From Roseovarius sp. 217 (GTDB lineage: Bacteria; Pseudomonadota; Alphaproteobacteria; Rhodobacterales; Rhodobacteraceae), in contig NZ_CH902584.1 in NCBI RefSeq assembly GCF_000152845.1, positions 2,672,261 through 2,736,260 on the forward strand: a DNA stretch of 64,000 nucleotides, given 5' to 3'. A program made the position numbers and the translations under genes. Numbering within the stretch: the stretch's first letter is position 1; every line of letters begins with the position of its first letter. The notes beneath the pieces are model-generated. The model made no database searches and had not been told where the DNA came from. It saw only the letters and a list, made by a program, of their open reading frames with translations. Shown piece by piece: positions 51,643 to 60,626 of this stretch.

Positions 51643-52545
51643 ATGAGTGCCTGGCTGATTTCGCTCGAGGGGACCGAGGCCGGTCACCATCTCGCGATGA
51701 TGTTGGCATTGGCGGCGGCGCTCTTGCATGCGGTGTTTGGCGCGTTGCAGAAGGGGCGGCACGATCCCTGGCTCAGTCGGGGGGCGATTGATGCCAGCTA
51801 TGCCGCTATGGCAGCACCTTTGGCCCTTTTTGTCGTGCCCTGGCCCGAGGCGCATATGTGGCCGATCTTTGCCGGCGCGGTGGTGATCCATATCGGCTAT
51901 AAGGTGTTGCAGGCGATGGCCTATACCAAGGGCGCCTATACCGTGGTTTATCCGGTGGTGCGTGGGACCGGGCCGCTTTTCACGGTGATCGGCGCCTATG
52001 CGATTTTTGGAGAGGTGTTCACACCGGTGCAATGGCTGGGCGTGGGGGTGCTCTTGTGCGGGATTTACGGGCTCGCGGTCTATAACCTGCGCACGCTCAC
52101 GCTCAACCGCGATACCATGCCACTGGCGCTGGGTCTGGCGGTGGCGACGGGGCTGTTCGTGGCGTTTTACACCACCTATGATGCCTATGGTATCCGGGCC
52201 GCCGCTGATCCGTTCACGTTCCTTGCGTGGTTCTTTTTTCTCGACGGGCTGACGATCCCGCCGTTTGCCTATCTGCGCTGGCGCAACCTTCCAGAGAGGC
52301 CAACGGTGGGCCCGTTGATGCTTCGTGGGGTCACGGGCGGGGTGGTGGCGTTTTTCTCTTTTGGGTCGATCATGCTGGCCACGCGCCTTGACAAGGTGGG
52401 CGAAGCGGCGGTGTTGCGCGAGACGTCGACGGTGTTCGCGGCCCTCATCGGGTGGCTGGTTCTCAAGGAAACCGTGGGGCCGCGACGTATTGCGCTCATG
52501 GCCTTGATCGCCGCAGGCGCGGTCATAGTTGAGATGGGCGGCTGA
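51643..52545 (+). CDS. EamA/DMT family transporter
   Basis: 300 residues with ten hydrophobic helices in two EamA repeats (about 18-145 and 160-297); the repeat ends VLLCGIYGLAVYNL and LMALIAAGAVIVEMGG match the family. Probably exports metabolites such as amino acids; substrate unknown. Divergent from mgtC. Confidence 0.88.
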   Translation: MSAWLISLEGTEAGHHLAMMLALAAALLHAVFGALQKGRHDPWLSRGAIDASYAAMAAPLALFVVPWPEAHMWPIFAGAVVIHIGYKVLQAMAYTKGAYTVVYPVVRGTGPLFTVIGAYAIFGEVFTPVQWLGVGVLLCGIYGLAVYNLRTLTLNRDTMPLALGLAVATGLFVAFYTTYDAYGIRAAADPFTFLAWFFFLDGLTIPPFAYLRWRNLPERPTVGPLMLRGVTGGVVAFFSFGSIMLATRLDKVGEAAVLRETSTVFAALIGWLVLKETVGPRRIALMALIAAGAVIVEMGG

Positions 52546-52577
52546 ATGCGGCACAAGCCGAAGGACAGACAGGAGCG

Positions 52578-53195
52578 ATGATTGAGATGAATGACACGCA
52601 GCCGCCCAAATGGGCCAAGCCGGTGCTGGAATTTGGCCCGGTTCTGGGGTTTTTCGCCGCCTATCTCTGGCTGAAAGACCGGGTCTTTACGATTGGCGGC
52701 ACAGAGTATGAGGGGTTCATTGTGGTCACAGCCGGGTTTATTCCGGTGTTCCTGATCTCGATGGGCCTTTTGTGGCGGCTGACGGGGCATCTGAGCCGGA
52801 TGCAGGTGGTCACGGCGGTGCTGATCGTGGTGTTTGGTGGACTCAGCGTCTGGTTCAACGATCCGCGGTTCTTCAAGATGAAACCGACGATGATCTATCT
52901 GCTGTTCGGTGGGGTGTTGGGATATGGGCTGATGCGTGGGCGCTCATATCTGCAATATGTGATGGAGGGGGTGATGCCGCTGACCGATGCGGGTTGGATG
53001 ATCCTCACCCGGCGATTGATGCTGTTCTTCTTTGGTCTGGCGGTGCTGAACGAAGCGATCTGGCGCACACAGACCGAAGAAATCTGGGTCTATTTCAAGA
53101 CCTTTGGCCTGACGGCGGCAATATTTCTGTTCTTCATGGCGCAAGGTGCGCTGTTTCGGGATCATTCCTCCGAGGAGGATGACAAGAGCGCATAA
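52578..53195 (+). CDS. yciB: YciB/IspZ inner-membrane septation protein
   Basis: 205 residues, five to six membrane helices. Landmarks: LEFGPVLGFFAAYLW (about 17-31), LIVVFGGLSVWFNDPRFFKMKPTMIYLLFG (in part, about 82-111), and WRTQTEEIWVYFKTFG (about 162-177). YciB works with DcrB and ZipA in envelope and division physiology. It follows the EamA gene after 32 bp, probably in one operon. The start could be the ATG nine bases later. Confidence 0.92.
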   Translation: MIEMNDTQPPKWAKPVLEFGPVLGFFAAYLWLKDRVFTIGGTEYEGFIVVTAGFIPVFLISMGLLWRLTGHLSRMQVVTAVLIVVFGGLSVWFNDPRFFKMKPTMIYLLFGGVLGYGLMRGRSYLQYVMEGVMPLTDAGWMILTRRLMLFFFGLAVLNEAIWRTQTEEIWVYFKTFGLTAAIFLFFMAQGALFRDHSSEEDDKSA

Positions 53196-53240
53196 GTCCT
53201 GCGGCGGGGCGGTCCGGACAGGGCCGCCCCAAATATTGGG

Positions 53241-53462
53241 TCAGGCGTAGAACAGATCCTTGAAGACATGGTAAGCGATGTCTTCGCGGCGCAGACCCAT
53301 ACGGGCCAGTTCCGCGTCGGATTTCGCTTCGAGTGCCTCAATCCGGTTGCGCCGTGAGGTCACGGCAGCGTGTGCCTCAAGCCCGCGGATCAGTGCAGCC
53401 GTGAATCGTTTCCAGACTTCGCGCAGCGGCGATGCGGAAACGTTTGTTGTGATATTCGCCAT
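53241..53462 (-). CDS. DUF1127 domain-containing protein
   Basis: 73 residues from the ATG at 53462 (GAGGTTTCC before it). DUF1127 core: RRNRIEALEAKSDAELARMGLRREDIAYHVFKDLFYA. The upstream frame to 53510 lacks support. Third of four DUF1127 genes in the window; monocistronic. Confidence 0.88.
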   Translation of the reverse strand: MANITTNVSASPLREVWKRFTAALIRGLEAHAAVTSRRNRIEALEAKSDAELARMGLRREDIAYHVFKDLFYA

Positions 53463-53586
53463 TGGAAACCTCACTTGAATTGTGTTTGGTTTCCTCCCTG
53501 CTGTGAACATAGGTCAGTGGGGTTGACGTGACCACCACCGAAAAGGAATGGCCGGGTTGCAACGGATGCATCCCGGCCTGATCGGA

Positions 53587-54237
53587 TCAGTCAGGTTTCA
53601 CCTTGGTCGCGGGGGCCGGCATCGCGGGGGGCGTCGACGGCGTGCGCGGACGCTTGGGCGGTGTTGGTTCGGCAGGCGACGCGGTCGTGGCCGCCGGGGC
53701 GGGCTGAGGTGCTTGCGCTTTGACGGGCTGCGGTGCCGCTTTGACCTCGGTCACCGGGTCCTTGGCGGGCGCGGATGGGGTCGCCGCCTTGGGCGTCGGG
53801 GCAGGTGCCGCGACTGCTGCCTTTGGGGCGGCGGCCGGTGCTGGAGCGGGTGCCGGTGTCGGTGTCGGCGCGGTCACGGGCGTTGGGGTTTTGGCCACGG
53901 GGGCAGGGGCGGGGGGAGCGGGGGCGGCTTTTGCCTCGGGAACTGGGGCGGGTTTCGGCGTTGCAACCACGGCTGGTTTCGTCGCGGCGGTCTTGGCCCG
54001 TTTGGCAGGACGCGGTTTTGCGGGGGATTTTGCCGCCTGTGCCTCTGATTTTGGCGCCTCTGTTTTGGCCGGAGCGGCAGGTGTTGCGGCCTTGTCGGCC
54101 ATCCCCCGCGCAAAGGGGCCCGCCTTTAAGGCAGCCTCGCCGAAGACCTGCGCGACGCGCAGCTGTTTTTCAATCATATATCCGGTGAAGCGGATTCCGG
54201 CGGCGGAAAGTTTCAGCGGAAGGTCAGGAGCAAGCAT
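53587..54237 (-). CDS. Ala/Pro-rich, phasin-like protein
   Basis: 216 residues. The first 50 form a potentially amphipathic helix (LKLSAAGIRFTGYMIEKQLRVAQVFGEAALKAG), like the granule-binding part of short phasins. The rest is a Lys/Ala/Pro low-complexity tail resembling histone-H1-like or AAKP repeats. A TGCTGC-type dyad of the PhaR form lies 70 bp upstream, which supports a role at polyhydroxybutyrate granules, perhaps tethering them to DNA. This is inference; low-complexity tails also occur in unrelated proteins. Confidence 0.5.
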   Translation of the reverse strand: MLAPDLPLKLSAAGIRFTGYMIEKQLRVAQVFGEAALKAGPFARGMADKAATPAAPAKTEAPKSEAQAAKSPAKPRPAKRAKTAATKPAVVATPKPAPVPEAKAAPAPPAPAPVAKTPTPVTAPTPTPAPAPAPAAAPKAAVAAPAPTPKAATPSAPAKDPVTEVKAAPQPVKAQAPQPAPAATTASPAEPTPPKRPRTPSTPPAMPAPATKVKPD

Positions 54238-54306
54238 GGTTTCGTCCCTTTCAACAGGTGCGCCCTACGCTTAGCGCAGACGGATGACAGAATATAACGC
54301 GCGCAT

Positions 54307-54321
54307 CGCTGCGTTGCAGCA
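54307..54321. promoter_or_regulatory. CGCTGC-GTT-GCAGCA dyad (PhaR-type site)
   Basis: Same dyad as at 29937 and 58746 with one changed outer base. It is placed 70 bp upstream of the phasin-like gene on the minus strand. Confidence 0.5.
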
Positions 54322-54402
54322 ATTTGACCGTAGGTCAAATCACAATCGTAGCGCTACGCGGATTTCTGCTTAAATTCTCGCCGTCTCGCCTGATTTCCGC
54401 GC

Positions 54403-55503
54403 TTATCGCCCGTGAATCAGCGTCTGAAACAATTTTGGATCGAGACTTTGCGCGGCAAAGGTCTCGCCCTCGGTCAGAACGCTGACGGCATCATGGCTGT
54501 GCAAGCTCTCTTGATGGCTGGCGATAATGCGGAAATCCCCGATGCGGGGATCGGAGAGCAACTGTTCACAAAAGAGCCGTGCCGCATCCTCGACAAAAAT
54601 CGGATTGGCGGCGTTCAATTCGGCAAAGGCCTGTTCATCCTCTCGCTTGACCATCACTTGCGTCTCGGTTGGCACGGCGCGACGGGCCAATTCAATCAAA
54701 TCCTCGAACCAGAGGCAGTCGTTTTCGATCAGCTCGACCGAAATCCTCGCAACCGAGCGCTGAGAATGGGGCGTCGCAAGCTGGCCGCGTGCAGACCGCG
54801 CATGTTCGCTGAGTTCCAGCGAGCAGGGGCAGGTTGAGGAATAGACGTAATCGAGATGCATGAACTTGCGCTTGATCCCGGCGGATTCGACCAGTTCCAT
54901 TGCGATGTCGTAATATTGAAAGCCCTCCAGACCCGAACGCAGCGAGCGCACCTTGGCCGGGTAGGAGAGGCGCATTTGCAGGCGCGCATCGACCGACTCG
55001 AGATCGGTGATGTAATCGGCCAAAGCCGCCTCCATCACCTCGGCGCTGAAGGTCTTTTCGGCGTGTTTGTAGAAACTGCGCATGATCCGGGACATGTTGA
55101 TGCCCTTTTTGCCCGCATCAAGGCTGACCGTGCCCGTGACCGAAGTCTCGAGCGTCAAGTCGCCATTGTCGCGGGTATGGTAACGGATCGGCAGGCGGAA
55201 ATTGGAAATCCCCACATGTTGCAACTGCTGTCTGGTGCCGCGAATAAGTGACGCGGGGCCGTTTTGCAGGTCGGGCAGGGTGGCAAGATAGGCCGGATTG
55301 GTCGCGAAATCCTCTGGGTAGTCGCGCGCCAAAAGAGGGTAATTCGACAGTTCGCCCGAGGGCAGGAGCCGCGCGATTGCCGGGTCGAGATCGGCCACTT
55401 CCTCTGGGGAGGCGGCGCGCGCCCAATCCCGCAAAAGCGCAAGCGCTTCCTTAGCCTCGTCCCGATCCGGTGCAGGCTTCATTTCAGACGGATGCACATT
55501 CAT
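54403..55503 (-). CDS. folE2: GTP cyclohydrolase FolE2 (type IB)
   Basis: 366 residues from the ATG at 55503 (AAGGGAAG upstream). Makes dihydroneopterin triphosphate from GTP, first step of folate synthesis. The metal/catalytic motif SSTCPCSLELSEHARSA (about 218-234) and GQLATPHSQRS confirm FolE2; the Cys in TCPCS is the metal ligand. In many bacteria this form replaces zinc FolE under zinc limitation. I see no convincing Zur box upstream. Confidence 0.94.
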   Translation of the reverse strand: MNVHPSEMKPAPDRDEAKEALALLRDWARAASPEEVADLDPAIARLLPSGELSNYPLLARDYPEDFATNPAYLATLPDLQNGPASLIRGTRQQLQHVGISNFRLPIRYHTRDNGDLTLETSVTGTVSLDAGKKGINMSRIMRSFYKHAEKTFSAEVMEAALADYITDLESVDARLQMRLSYPAKVRSLRSGLEGFQYYDIAMELVESAGIKRKFMHLDYVYSSTCPCSLELSEHARSARGQLATPHSQRSVARISVELIENDCLWFEDLIELARRAVPTETQVMVKREDEQAFAELNAANPIFVEDAARLFCEQLLSDPRIGDFRIIASHQESLHSHDAVSVLTEGETFAAQSLDPKLFQTLIHGR

Positions 55504-55640
55504 CGCAAAACTTCCCTTCAGCTCTGCCAGACCCTTACATATAGCGTTTTGGCAGGAATTGCTATTATCGTAGGGATTTACGCCAAATGCGGCAAAGCGG
55601 ATCATTCAAGCTCCGGAAATAGCTGAAAAACTTTTTGCTC

Positions 55641-56825
55641 TCAGCCTGCGGCCTCCAGGGCATTGCGAATGTCGTCGATCAGATCGCCGCAATCTTCCAG
55701 CCCTACGCTCAATCGGACAAGGCCCGGTGTGATACCGAGCGCCGCCTTTTGATCGGCAGGCAGGCGTTGGTGCGTGGTGGTGGCGGGGTGGGTCACGATG
55801 GATTTCGCATCGCCCAGATTGTTCGAGATGATCACGATGTCCAGCGCGTTCAGGAAGCGGAAGGCCGCCTCTTGCCCGCCCTTGAGGTCGAGCGCCAGAA
55901 CCGTGCCGCCTTCGCCCATCTGCGCGCGCACCAGAGCGTGCTGCGGATGGTCAGGCAGACCCGGATAGATCACCCGTGCCAGACGCGCATCGCCCTGCAA
56001 GGCCTCGGCAATCGTCTGTGCGCTTGCGGTCTGTGCGCGCACGCGCAGGTCGATGGTCTCGAGCCCCTTGAGCATGACCCAAGCCGTGAAGGGCGACATC
56101 GAGCCGCCGGTGTGTTTCATGTAGGGTTCAACCGTGCCGCGGATGAAATCGCGCGTGCCGAGGATCACCCCGCCCAGTGTGCGGCCTTGCCCGTCGATAT
56201 GCTTGGTCGCGGAATAGATCACCACATCCGCACCCTGTTCGATGGCGCGGGAAAAGACGGGTGTGGCAAAAACATTGTCCACCAGCACGAGCGCGCCCGC
56301 CGCATGGGCCAACTCCGCCACCGCGCGGATATCGACCACGTCGAGCGTGGGGTTCGAGATGGTCTCGAAGAATACCGCCTTGGTGCCGGGCCGGATCGCC
56401 GCGCGCCATTGGTCCAGATCGGTGCCATCGACGAAAGTCACCTCGACCCCGAACCGGGTCAGGATTTCCTCGAGCACATAGAGGCAGGAGCCGAATAGGG
56501 CACGGGCGGACACCACATGGTCGCCTGACCGCAGCATCGACGTGAGCGCGCCCGAGACAGCCGCCATGCCGCTTGCGGTGGCAAAGGCATCCTCGGCACC
56601 CTCAAGGGCTGCGATCCGGTCTTCGAACATCGCGACGGTGGGGTTGCCATAGCGGGCATAGATGAACTCATCCGCGCCCGCCTTGATGAACCGCGCCTCC
56701 GCCGCCTCGGCGGTGTCATAGACAAACCCTTGGGTGAGGAAAATCGCTTCGCTCACCTCGTTATACTGGCTGCGTCGCGTGCCGCCATGCACCAGTTTGG
56801 TGCGCTTTTGCCAAGTCTCGCTCAT
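55641..56825 (-). CDS. metZ: O-succinylhomoserine sulfhydrylase
   Basis: 394 residues from the ATG at 56825, preceded by GGAGG. PLP enzyme of the Cys/Met metabolism family, forming homocysteine from O-succinylhomoserine and sulfide. The PLP lysine is in VIYSATKHIDGQGRTLGG (about 205-222); YARYGNPTVAMFEDRIAALEG and FFETISNPTLDVVDI are family blocks. A SAM-II riboswitch lies in its leader, which is the typical setting for metZ in alphaproteobacteria. Confidence 0.94.
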   Translation of the reverse strand: MSETWQKRTKLVHGGTRRSQYNEVSEAIFLTQGFVYDTAEAAEARFIKAGADEFIYARYGNPTVAMFEDRIAALEGAEDAFATASGMAAVSGALTSMLRSGDHVVSARALFGSCLYVLEEILTRFGVEVTFVDGTDLDQWRAAIRPGTKAVFFETISNPTLDVVDIRAVAELAHAAGALVLVDNVFATPVFSRAIEQGADVVIYSATKHIDGQGRTLGGVILGTRDFIRGTVEPYMKHTGGSMSPFTAWVMLKGLETIDLRVRAQTASAQTIAEALQGDARLARVIYPGLPDHPQHALVRAQMGEGGTVLALDLKGGQEAAFRFLNALDIVIISNNLGDAKSIVTHPATTTHQRLPADQKAALGITPGLVRLSVGLEDCGDLIDDIRNALEAAG

Positions 56826-56852
56826 ATCCAACCTCCGGGCAGCCCGCCCATG

Positions 56853-56889
56853 AAAAAAGCCCCGACGCGGTCAAGCGAAAGGGGCCTTT
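56853..56889 (-). terminator. Intrinsic terminator in the metZ leader
   Basis: On the minus strand AAGGCCCC pairs with GGGGCTTT around a 17-base loop and is followed by TTTTTT. It lies between the SAM-II aptamer and the metZ ribosome site, so it could be an attenuator. Confidence 0.65.
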
Positions 56890-56897
56890 CATCCTGA

Positions 56898-56950
56898 CCT
56901 TTTAGCGGTTTGTTTAACGTGGCCCGCAATCCGGTAACAAATCGCCACAG
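56898..56950 (-). ncRNA. SAM-II riboswitch
   Basis: The minus-strand leader contains the SAM-II consensus nearly intact: GTGGCGATTTG, then a short stem with CCGGATTGCGG, GCCACGTTAAACAAA, and CGCTAAAAGG at the 3' end. The GTGGC/GCCAC P1 pairing and the pseudoknot with the CGCTAAAAGG strand are present. Binds S-adenosylmethionine and turns down metZ. Confidence 0.92.
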
Positions 56951-57071
56951 TCGCGCATTACTCCTGCGTGCGGGCGTCGTCAACTGTGTCACGCAGGTTT
57001 CATGCAAGCGTCACCTTAGCGACGTATGTGTCGGTTACCCCACACCCACAACATCTAGTGGGATGAGGGAC

Positions 57072-58013
57072 ATGCCGCTGATCCATGTGAATGCGGGGCC
57101 AATGGGGCCGATGGTGCATGACGGGCCGGGTGATCTGGACTCTGTCCTGTCCGGTCTCGCAGCGGGAGATGGCCCCGTGATCGTGATGGTGCATGGCTTC
57201 AAATACGCGCCCAACCATCCCACGGAATGCCCGCATCGCCACATTTTTTCGCTCGCCCCGGAGCGCACCTGTTTCAAGGTGCGCAGTTGGCCTGCCGGGT
57301 TGGGATTTGGCGCGGGTGCGCCTGACGAAGGGTTGGGCATCGGGTTTGGCTGGCAGGCGCGTGGCCATATCTGGGGTGCCTATGCCGAGGCGGCTGAGGC
57401 GGGTCGCCAACTGGCGCAGGTGATTGAGATGTGTCGCGCCATTGCCCCGGAGCGGCCCATTCACGCGGTGGCGCATTCGCTGGGCGCGCGGGTTGTCCTC
57501 TCGGCGCTGCGGCATTTGCAGGCGGGGGCGTTGAGCCGGGTGATCCTGTTGGCAGGGGCGGAATTTGGTCAGCGCGCGGCAGAGGCGCTCGACACACCTG
57601 CGGGGCGCTGTGCAGAGGTGATCAATATCACCAGCCGCGAGAATGATTTTTACGATTTCCTGTTGGAATGTCTCATTGCCCCGCCCAAACGCGGCGACCG
57701 GAGTCTGGGCCTTGCGCTGCCCAGCGGGGCCAATGTGCTGAACCTTCAGATGGACCATTCCGGCACATTGGCGGCGCTGGAGCGTGCGGGATTTGCCATA
57801 GCGCCTGCGACAGCGCGTATCTGTCACTGGTCGCCCTATACCCGGCCCGGTGTCTTTGGCCTTTACAACAGCCTGTTGCGCCGTGGCCCGGATTTGCCGC
57901 TTGGCGCGCTCCGGGCGGCGCTGCCTTGCGTATCCGAACCGCGCTGGTCGCGCCTTTTGACCCTGCCAGAGATACGCCTGCCCTTGCCAATGGGCCGCAA
58001 ACCGTCATTCTGA
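57072..58013 (+). CDS. Alpha/beta hydrolase
   Basis: 313 residues from the ATG at 57072 (an ATG at 57063 is equally possible). VIVMVHGFKYAP forms the oxyanion region and AVAHSLGARVVLSAL (about 136-150) the nucleophile elbow (AHSLG). It resembles esterase/lipase proteins of the PGAP1/DUF900-like type. Substrate unknown. Divergent from metZ. Confidence 0.78.
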   Translation: MPLIHVNAGPMGPMVHDGPGDLDSVLSGLAAGDGPVIVMVHGFKYAPNHPTECPHRHIFSLAPERTCFKVRSWPAGLGFGAGAPDEGLGIGFGWQARGHIWGAYAEAAEAGRQLAQVIEMCRAIAPERPIHAVAHSLGARVVLSALRHLQAGALSRVILLAGAEFGQRAAEALDTPAGRCAEVINITSRENDFYDFLLECLIAPPKRGDRSLGLALPSGANVLNLQMDHSGTLAALERAGFAIAPATARICHWSPYTRPGVFGLYNSLLRRGPDLPLGALRAALPCVSEPRWSRLLTLPEIRLPLPMGRKPSF

Positions 58014-58041
58014 GCGCGCACACTGCGCAGGAGACTGACCG

Positions 58042-58701
58042 ATGCCCGCCCCGATTGACCTCTATTACTGGCCCACGCCGAATGGCTGGAAAGTTTCCAT
58101 CGCCCTCGAGGAAATGGGCCTGCCGTATCGCTGTCACCTAATTGATATTGGGGCGGGCGATCAGCATGCCCCTGAGTATCTGAAAATCTCGCCCAACAAT
58201 CGCATCCCCGCCATCACCGACCCCGACGGGCCGGACGGCGCGCCGATCCATATTTTCGAATCCGGTGCGATCCTGCAATATCTGGCGCGCAAGACCGGGC
58301 AGTTTTATGGCGAGAGCATGCGCGACCACATCGCGGTCGATCAATGGCTGATGTGGCAGATGGGCGGTGTCGGGCCAATGGCTGGTCAGGCGCATCATTT
58401 CCTGAAATTCGCCAAGGACGATATCCCCTATGCCAAGGACCGCTACCGGGGTGAGGTGGCGCGGCTTTATGGCGTCCTCGATCGGCAATTGGCCGGCCAT
58501 GACTTTGTTGCAGGTGATTTTTACTCCATCGCCGATATGGCGCTCTGGGGCTGGTGCTCGCTCTGGGAGGGGCAGCAACAGACGCTGGAGGACAAGCCGC
58601 ATTTCGCCCGCTGGCTCGAGCGTGTGGGAGCGCGGGAGGGGGTCCGGCGCGGGCGGGCATTGCATGCCGACAAGCGACGTGATCCGACCGCGAAGCCGTG
58701 A
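58042..58701 (+). CDS. Glutathione S-transferase (YghU/YfcG-like)
   Basis: 219 residues. N-terminal thioredoxin-fold domain with YYWPTPNGWKVSIALEEMGLPY (about 8-29) and NNRIPAITDPDG; FESGAILQYLA supplies the glutathione-binding ES. The TPNGxK signature is that of the Nu-class YfcG/YghU disulfide-bond reductases. C-terminal all-helical domain ends WLERVGAREGV. It starts 28 bp after the hydrolase gene and is likely co-transcribed. Confidence 0.92.
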   Translation: MPAPIDLYYWPTPNGWKVSIALEEMGLPYRCHLIDIGAGDQHAPEYLKISPNNRIPAITDPDGPDGAPIHIFESGAILQYLARKTGQFYGESMRDHIAVDQWLMWQMGGVGPMAGQAHHFLKFAKDDIPYAKDRYRGEVARLYGVLDRQLAGHDFVAGDFYSIADMALWGWCSLWEGQQQTLEDKPHFARWLERVGAREGVRRGRALHADKRRDPTAKP

Positions 58702-58745
58702 GTCGCAGACAGCTATTGCGGTGGGTGAGGCCGAGTTGATGGGAA

Positions 58746-58760
58746 TGCTGCAATGCAGCA
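58746..58760. promoter_or_regulatory. TGCTGC-AAT-GCAGCA dyad (PhaR-type site)
   Basis: Third occurrence of the dyad, 100 bp before a DUF1127 gene. The arms are identical to the site at 29937. Confidence 0.5.
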
Positions 58761-58860
58761 ACACTTTGCGCGGCATTCAACAGGGTGCGCGATTTTTGCG
58801 ATCTGTTGCGGTATCATGAGCAAAGGGAGGGGACCTGTCTGATCCAAGAAAGGGAACCCC

Positions 58861-59088
58861 ATGGCCGAAAGCGACCTGATAACCCGGTTCATGCCCGCCC
58901 AATGGCGGCGCGATCTGGATCTTTTTCTGGTGGAACGCGCCGCCGGGATGAATGGCTATCTCTTGGCGCGCCAGAGGATTGCGAGTGTGGCCTATCTTCA
59001 GAGCCTAAGCGAGTCGGAACTGGCAAGCATGGGCCTGAGCCGTAGTGATATACCGAGCTTTGTGTTCGAGGACATTCTGCCGGATTAA
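58861..59088 (+). CDS. DUF1127-like small protein
   Basis: 75 residues. The C-terminal half has the DUF1127 layout (RQRIASVAYLQSLSESELASMGLSRSDIPSFVFEDILPD) while the N-terminal half is less basic than usual. GGGAACCCC precedes the ATG only weakly. Fourth member in the window. Confidence 0.82.
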   Translation: MAESDLITRFMPAQWRRDLDLFLVERAAGMNGYLLARQRIASVAYLQSLSESELASMGLSRSDIPSFVFEDILPD

Positions 59089-59151
59089 GAGGGCCGCGCA
59101 AGCGCTGATCCAGCTTGACAGTCTGAGTGGCAACCGCCAACTCTGCGCCTC

Positions 59152-60600
59152 ATGTTCGATATGCGACCCGTGGGATATCTCGTTGGCCTGATGGTCATGG
59201 CCATGGGCCTGACCATGGCGTTGCCGCTTTTGGTGGATATCGCCGAAGGGCGGGACCATTGGCCGGTGTTTGCCGAAAGCATGATCGTGACCTGCCTGAT
59301 GGGGGGGCTCGTGGCCTTGGCCTGCAAGAATTCTGTGGGTCAGGGGCTGACGATCCAACAGGCGTTTTTGCTGACCACGCTGGTCTGGGTGGCGCTGCCG
59401 CTTTTTGGAGCGCTGCCGTTCATTCTGGGTGAGACCCGGTTGGGGTTCATTGACGCGTTTTTTGAAGCGATGTCAGGCGTCACGACGACAGGTGCGACAG
59501 TAATCGCCGGGCTCGATGACCTGCCAAAGGGGCTGTTGCTGTGGCGCGGCATTCTGCAATGGTTGGGCGGCCTTGGGATCGTGATCGTTGCGCTGGTTTT
59601 TCTGCCAGAAATGCGGGTGGGGGGGATGCAGTTCTTTCGCGCCGAAGGGTTTGACACCTTTGGCAAGGCGCTGCCGCGCACGATCGACATCTCGAAAGGG
59701 GTGCTGAACGTCTATCTTGGGCTGACGGCGGTCTGTACGCTGAGCTATTTGACGCTGGGAATGGGGGCGTTCGATGCGACAGTGCATGCGCTGACCACTG
59801 TGTCCACTGGCGGTTTCTCGTCTTATGATGTGTCCTTCGGAGCGTTTCCAGGGCCACCGCAATATGCCTGCGTTTTGTTTATGATCCTTGCGAGTCTGCC
59901 CTTTGTGCGAATGATGCAGGGGGTGCATGGCAATCTGGAACCGATCTATCGCGACACGCAGGTGCGCACCTATCTGCGCTGGCTGTTCTATGCGTTTGCG
60001 TTGGTGGCACTCTATGATTTCCTGATGAATGACCGGATCACCGAAGAAAGCCTGCGGGAGCGGTTGTTCAACGTGGTCTCGATTTTCACCGGCACGGGAT
60101 ATGGCGACGGCGACGTGACGGCCTGGGGCAATTTTCCATTTGTTGTGTTGATCGCGGTTGGCGCGATTGGCGGCTGCACGGGGTCCACGGGCTGTTCCAT
60201 CAAGATTTTCCGCTACCAGCTCATGTTGCGGGCTCTGGGGCAGCAGGCGCGTCGAATCTTTAACCCATCGAGTGTGATGGTGCTGCGCCATGAGGGGCGA
60301 AAGGTGGAAGATGAGGTTTTGCAATCGGTGATGCTCCTCTTCACCGTCTATATCCTGTCGCTGGGCTTCTTTTCGGTGGCCCTCGAACTCACAGGGTTGA
60401 CCTTGATGGAATCGGTCACAGGGGCCTGGACCTCGATCTTCAATGTCGGTCCCGCCTTTGGCCAGAGTGTGGGGGCGACTGGATCGCTCTCGGCTTTTCC
60501 CGATGCGGCCAAGGTATTGATGATTCTTGCCATGTTGATGGGGCGGTTGGAGATTCTGGCCGTCATCGTGCTCATTCTGCCGTCATTCTGGCGTCCTTAA
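59152..60600 (+). CDS. trkH: TrkH family potassium uptake protein
   Basis: 482 residues with the four membrane-pore-membrane repeats of Trk/Ktr proteins. Pore loops include GVTTTGATV (about 109-117), TTVSTGGFSSYD (about 217-228), FTGTGYGDGD (about 315-324) and NVGPAFGQS (about 433-441). The inner-membrane K+ translocating subunit working with cytosolic TrkA, which is not in the window. Confidence 0.94.
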   Translation: MFDMRPVGYLVGLMVMAMGLTMALPLLVDIAEGRDHWPVFAESMIVTCLMGGLVALACKNSVGQGLTIQQAFLLTTLVWVALPLFGALPFILGETRLGFIDAFFEAMSGVTTTGATVIAGLDDLPKGLLLWRGILQWLGGLGIVIVALVFLPEMRVGGMQFFRAEGFDTFGKALPRTIDISKGVLNVYLGLTAVCTLSYLTLGMGAFDATVHALTTVSTGGFSSYDVSFGAFPGPPQYACVLFMILASLPFVRMMQGVHGNLEPIYRDTQVRTYLRWLFYAFALVALYDFLMNDRITEESLRERLFNVVSIFTGTGYGDGDVTAWGNFPFVVLIAVGAIGGCTGSTGCSIKIFRYQLMLRALGQQARRIFNPSSVMVLRHEGRKVEDEVLQSVMLLFTVYILSLGFFSVALELTGLTLMESVTGAWTSIFNVGPAFGQSVGATGSLSAFPDAAKVLMILAMLMGRLEILAVIVLILPSFWRP

Positions 60601-60626
60601 CATTCTGACCTCATAAGGAGCCTGAG

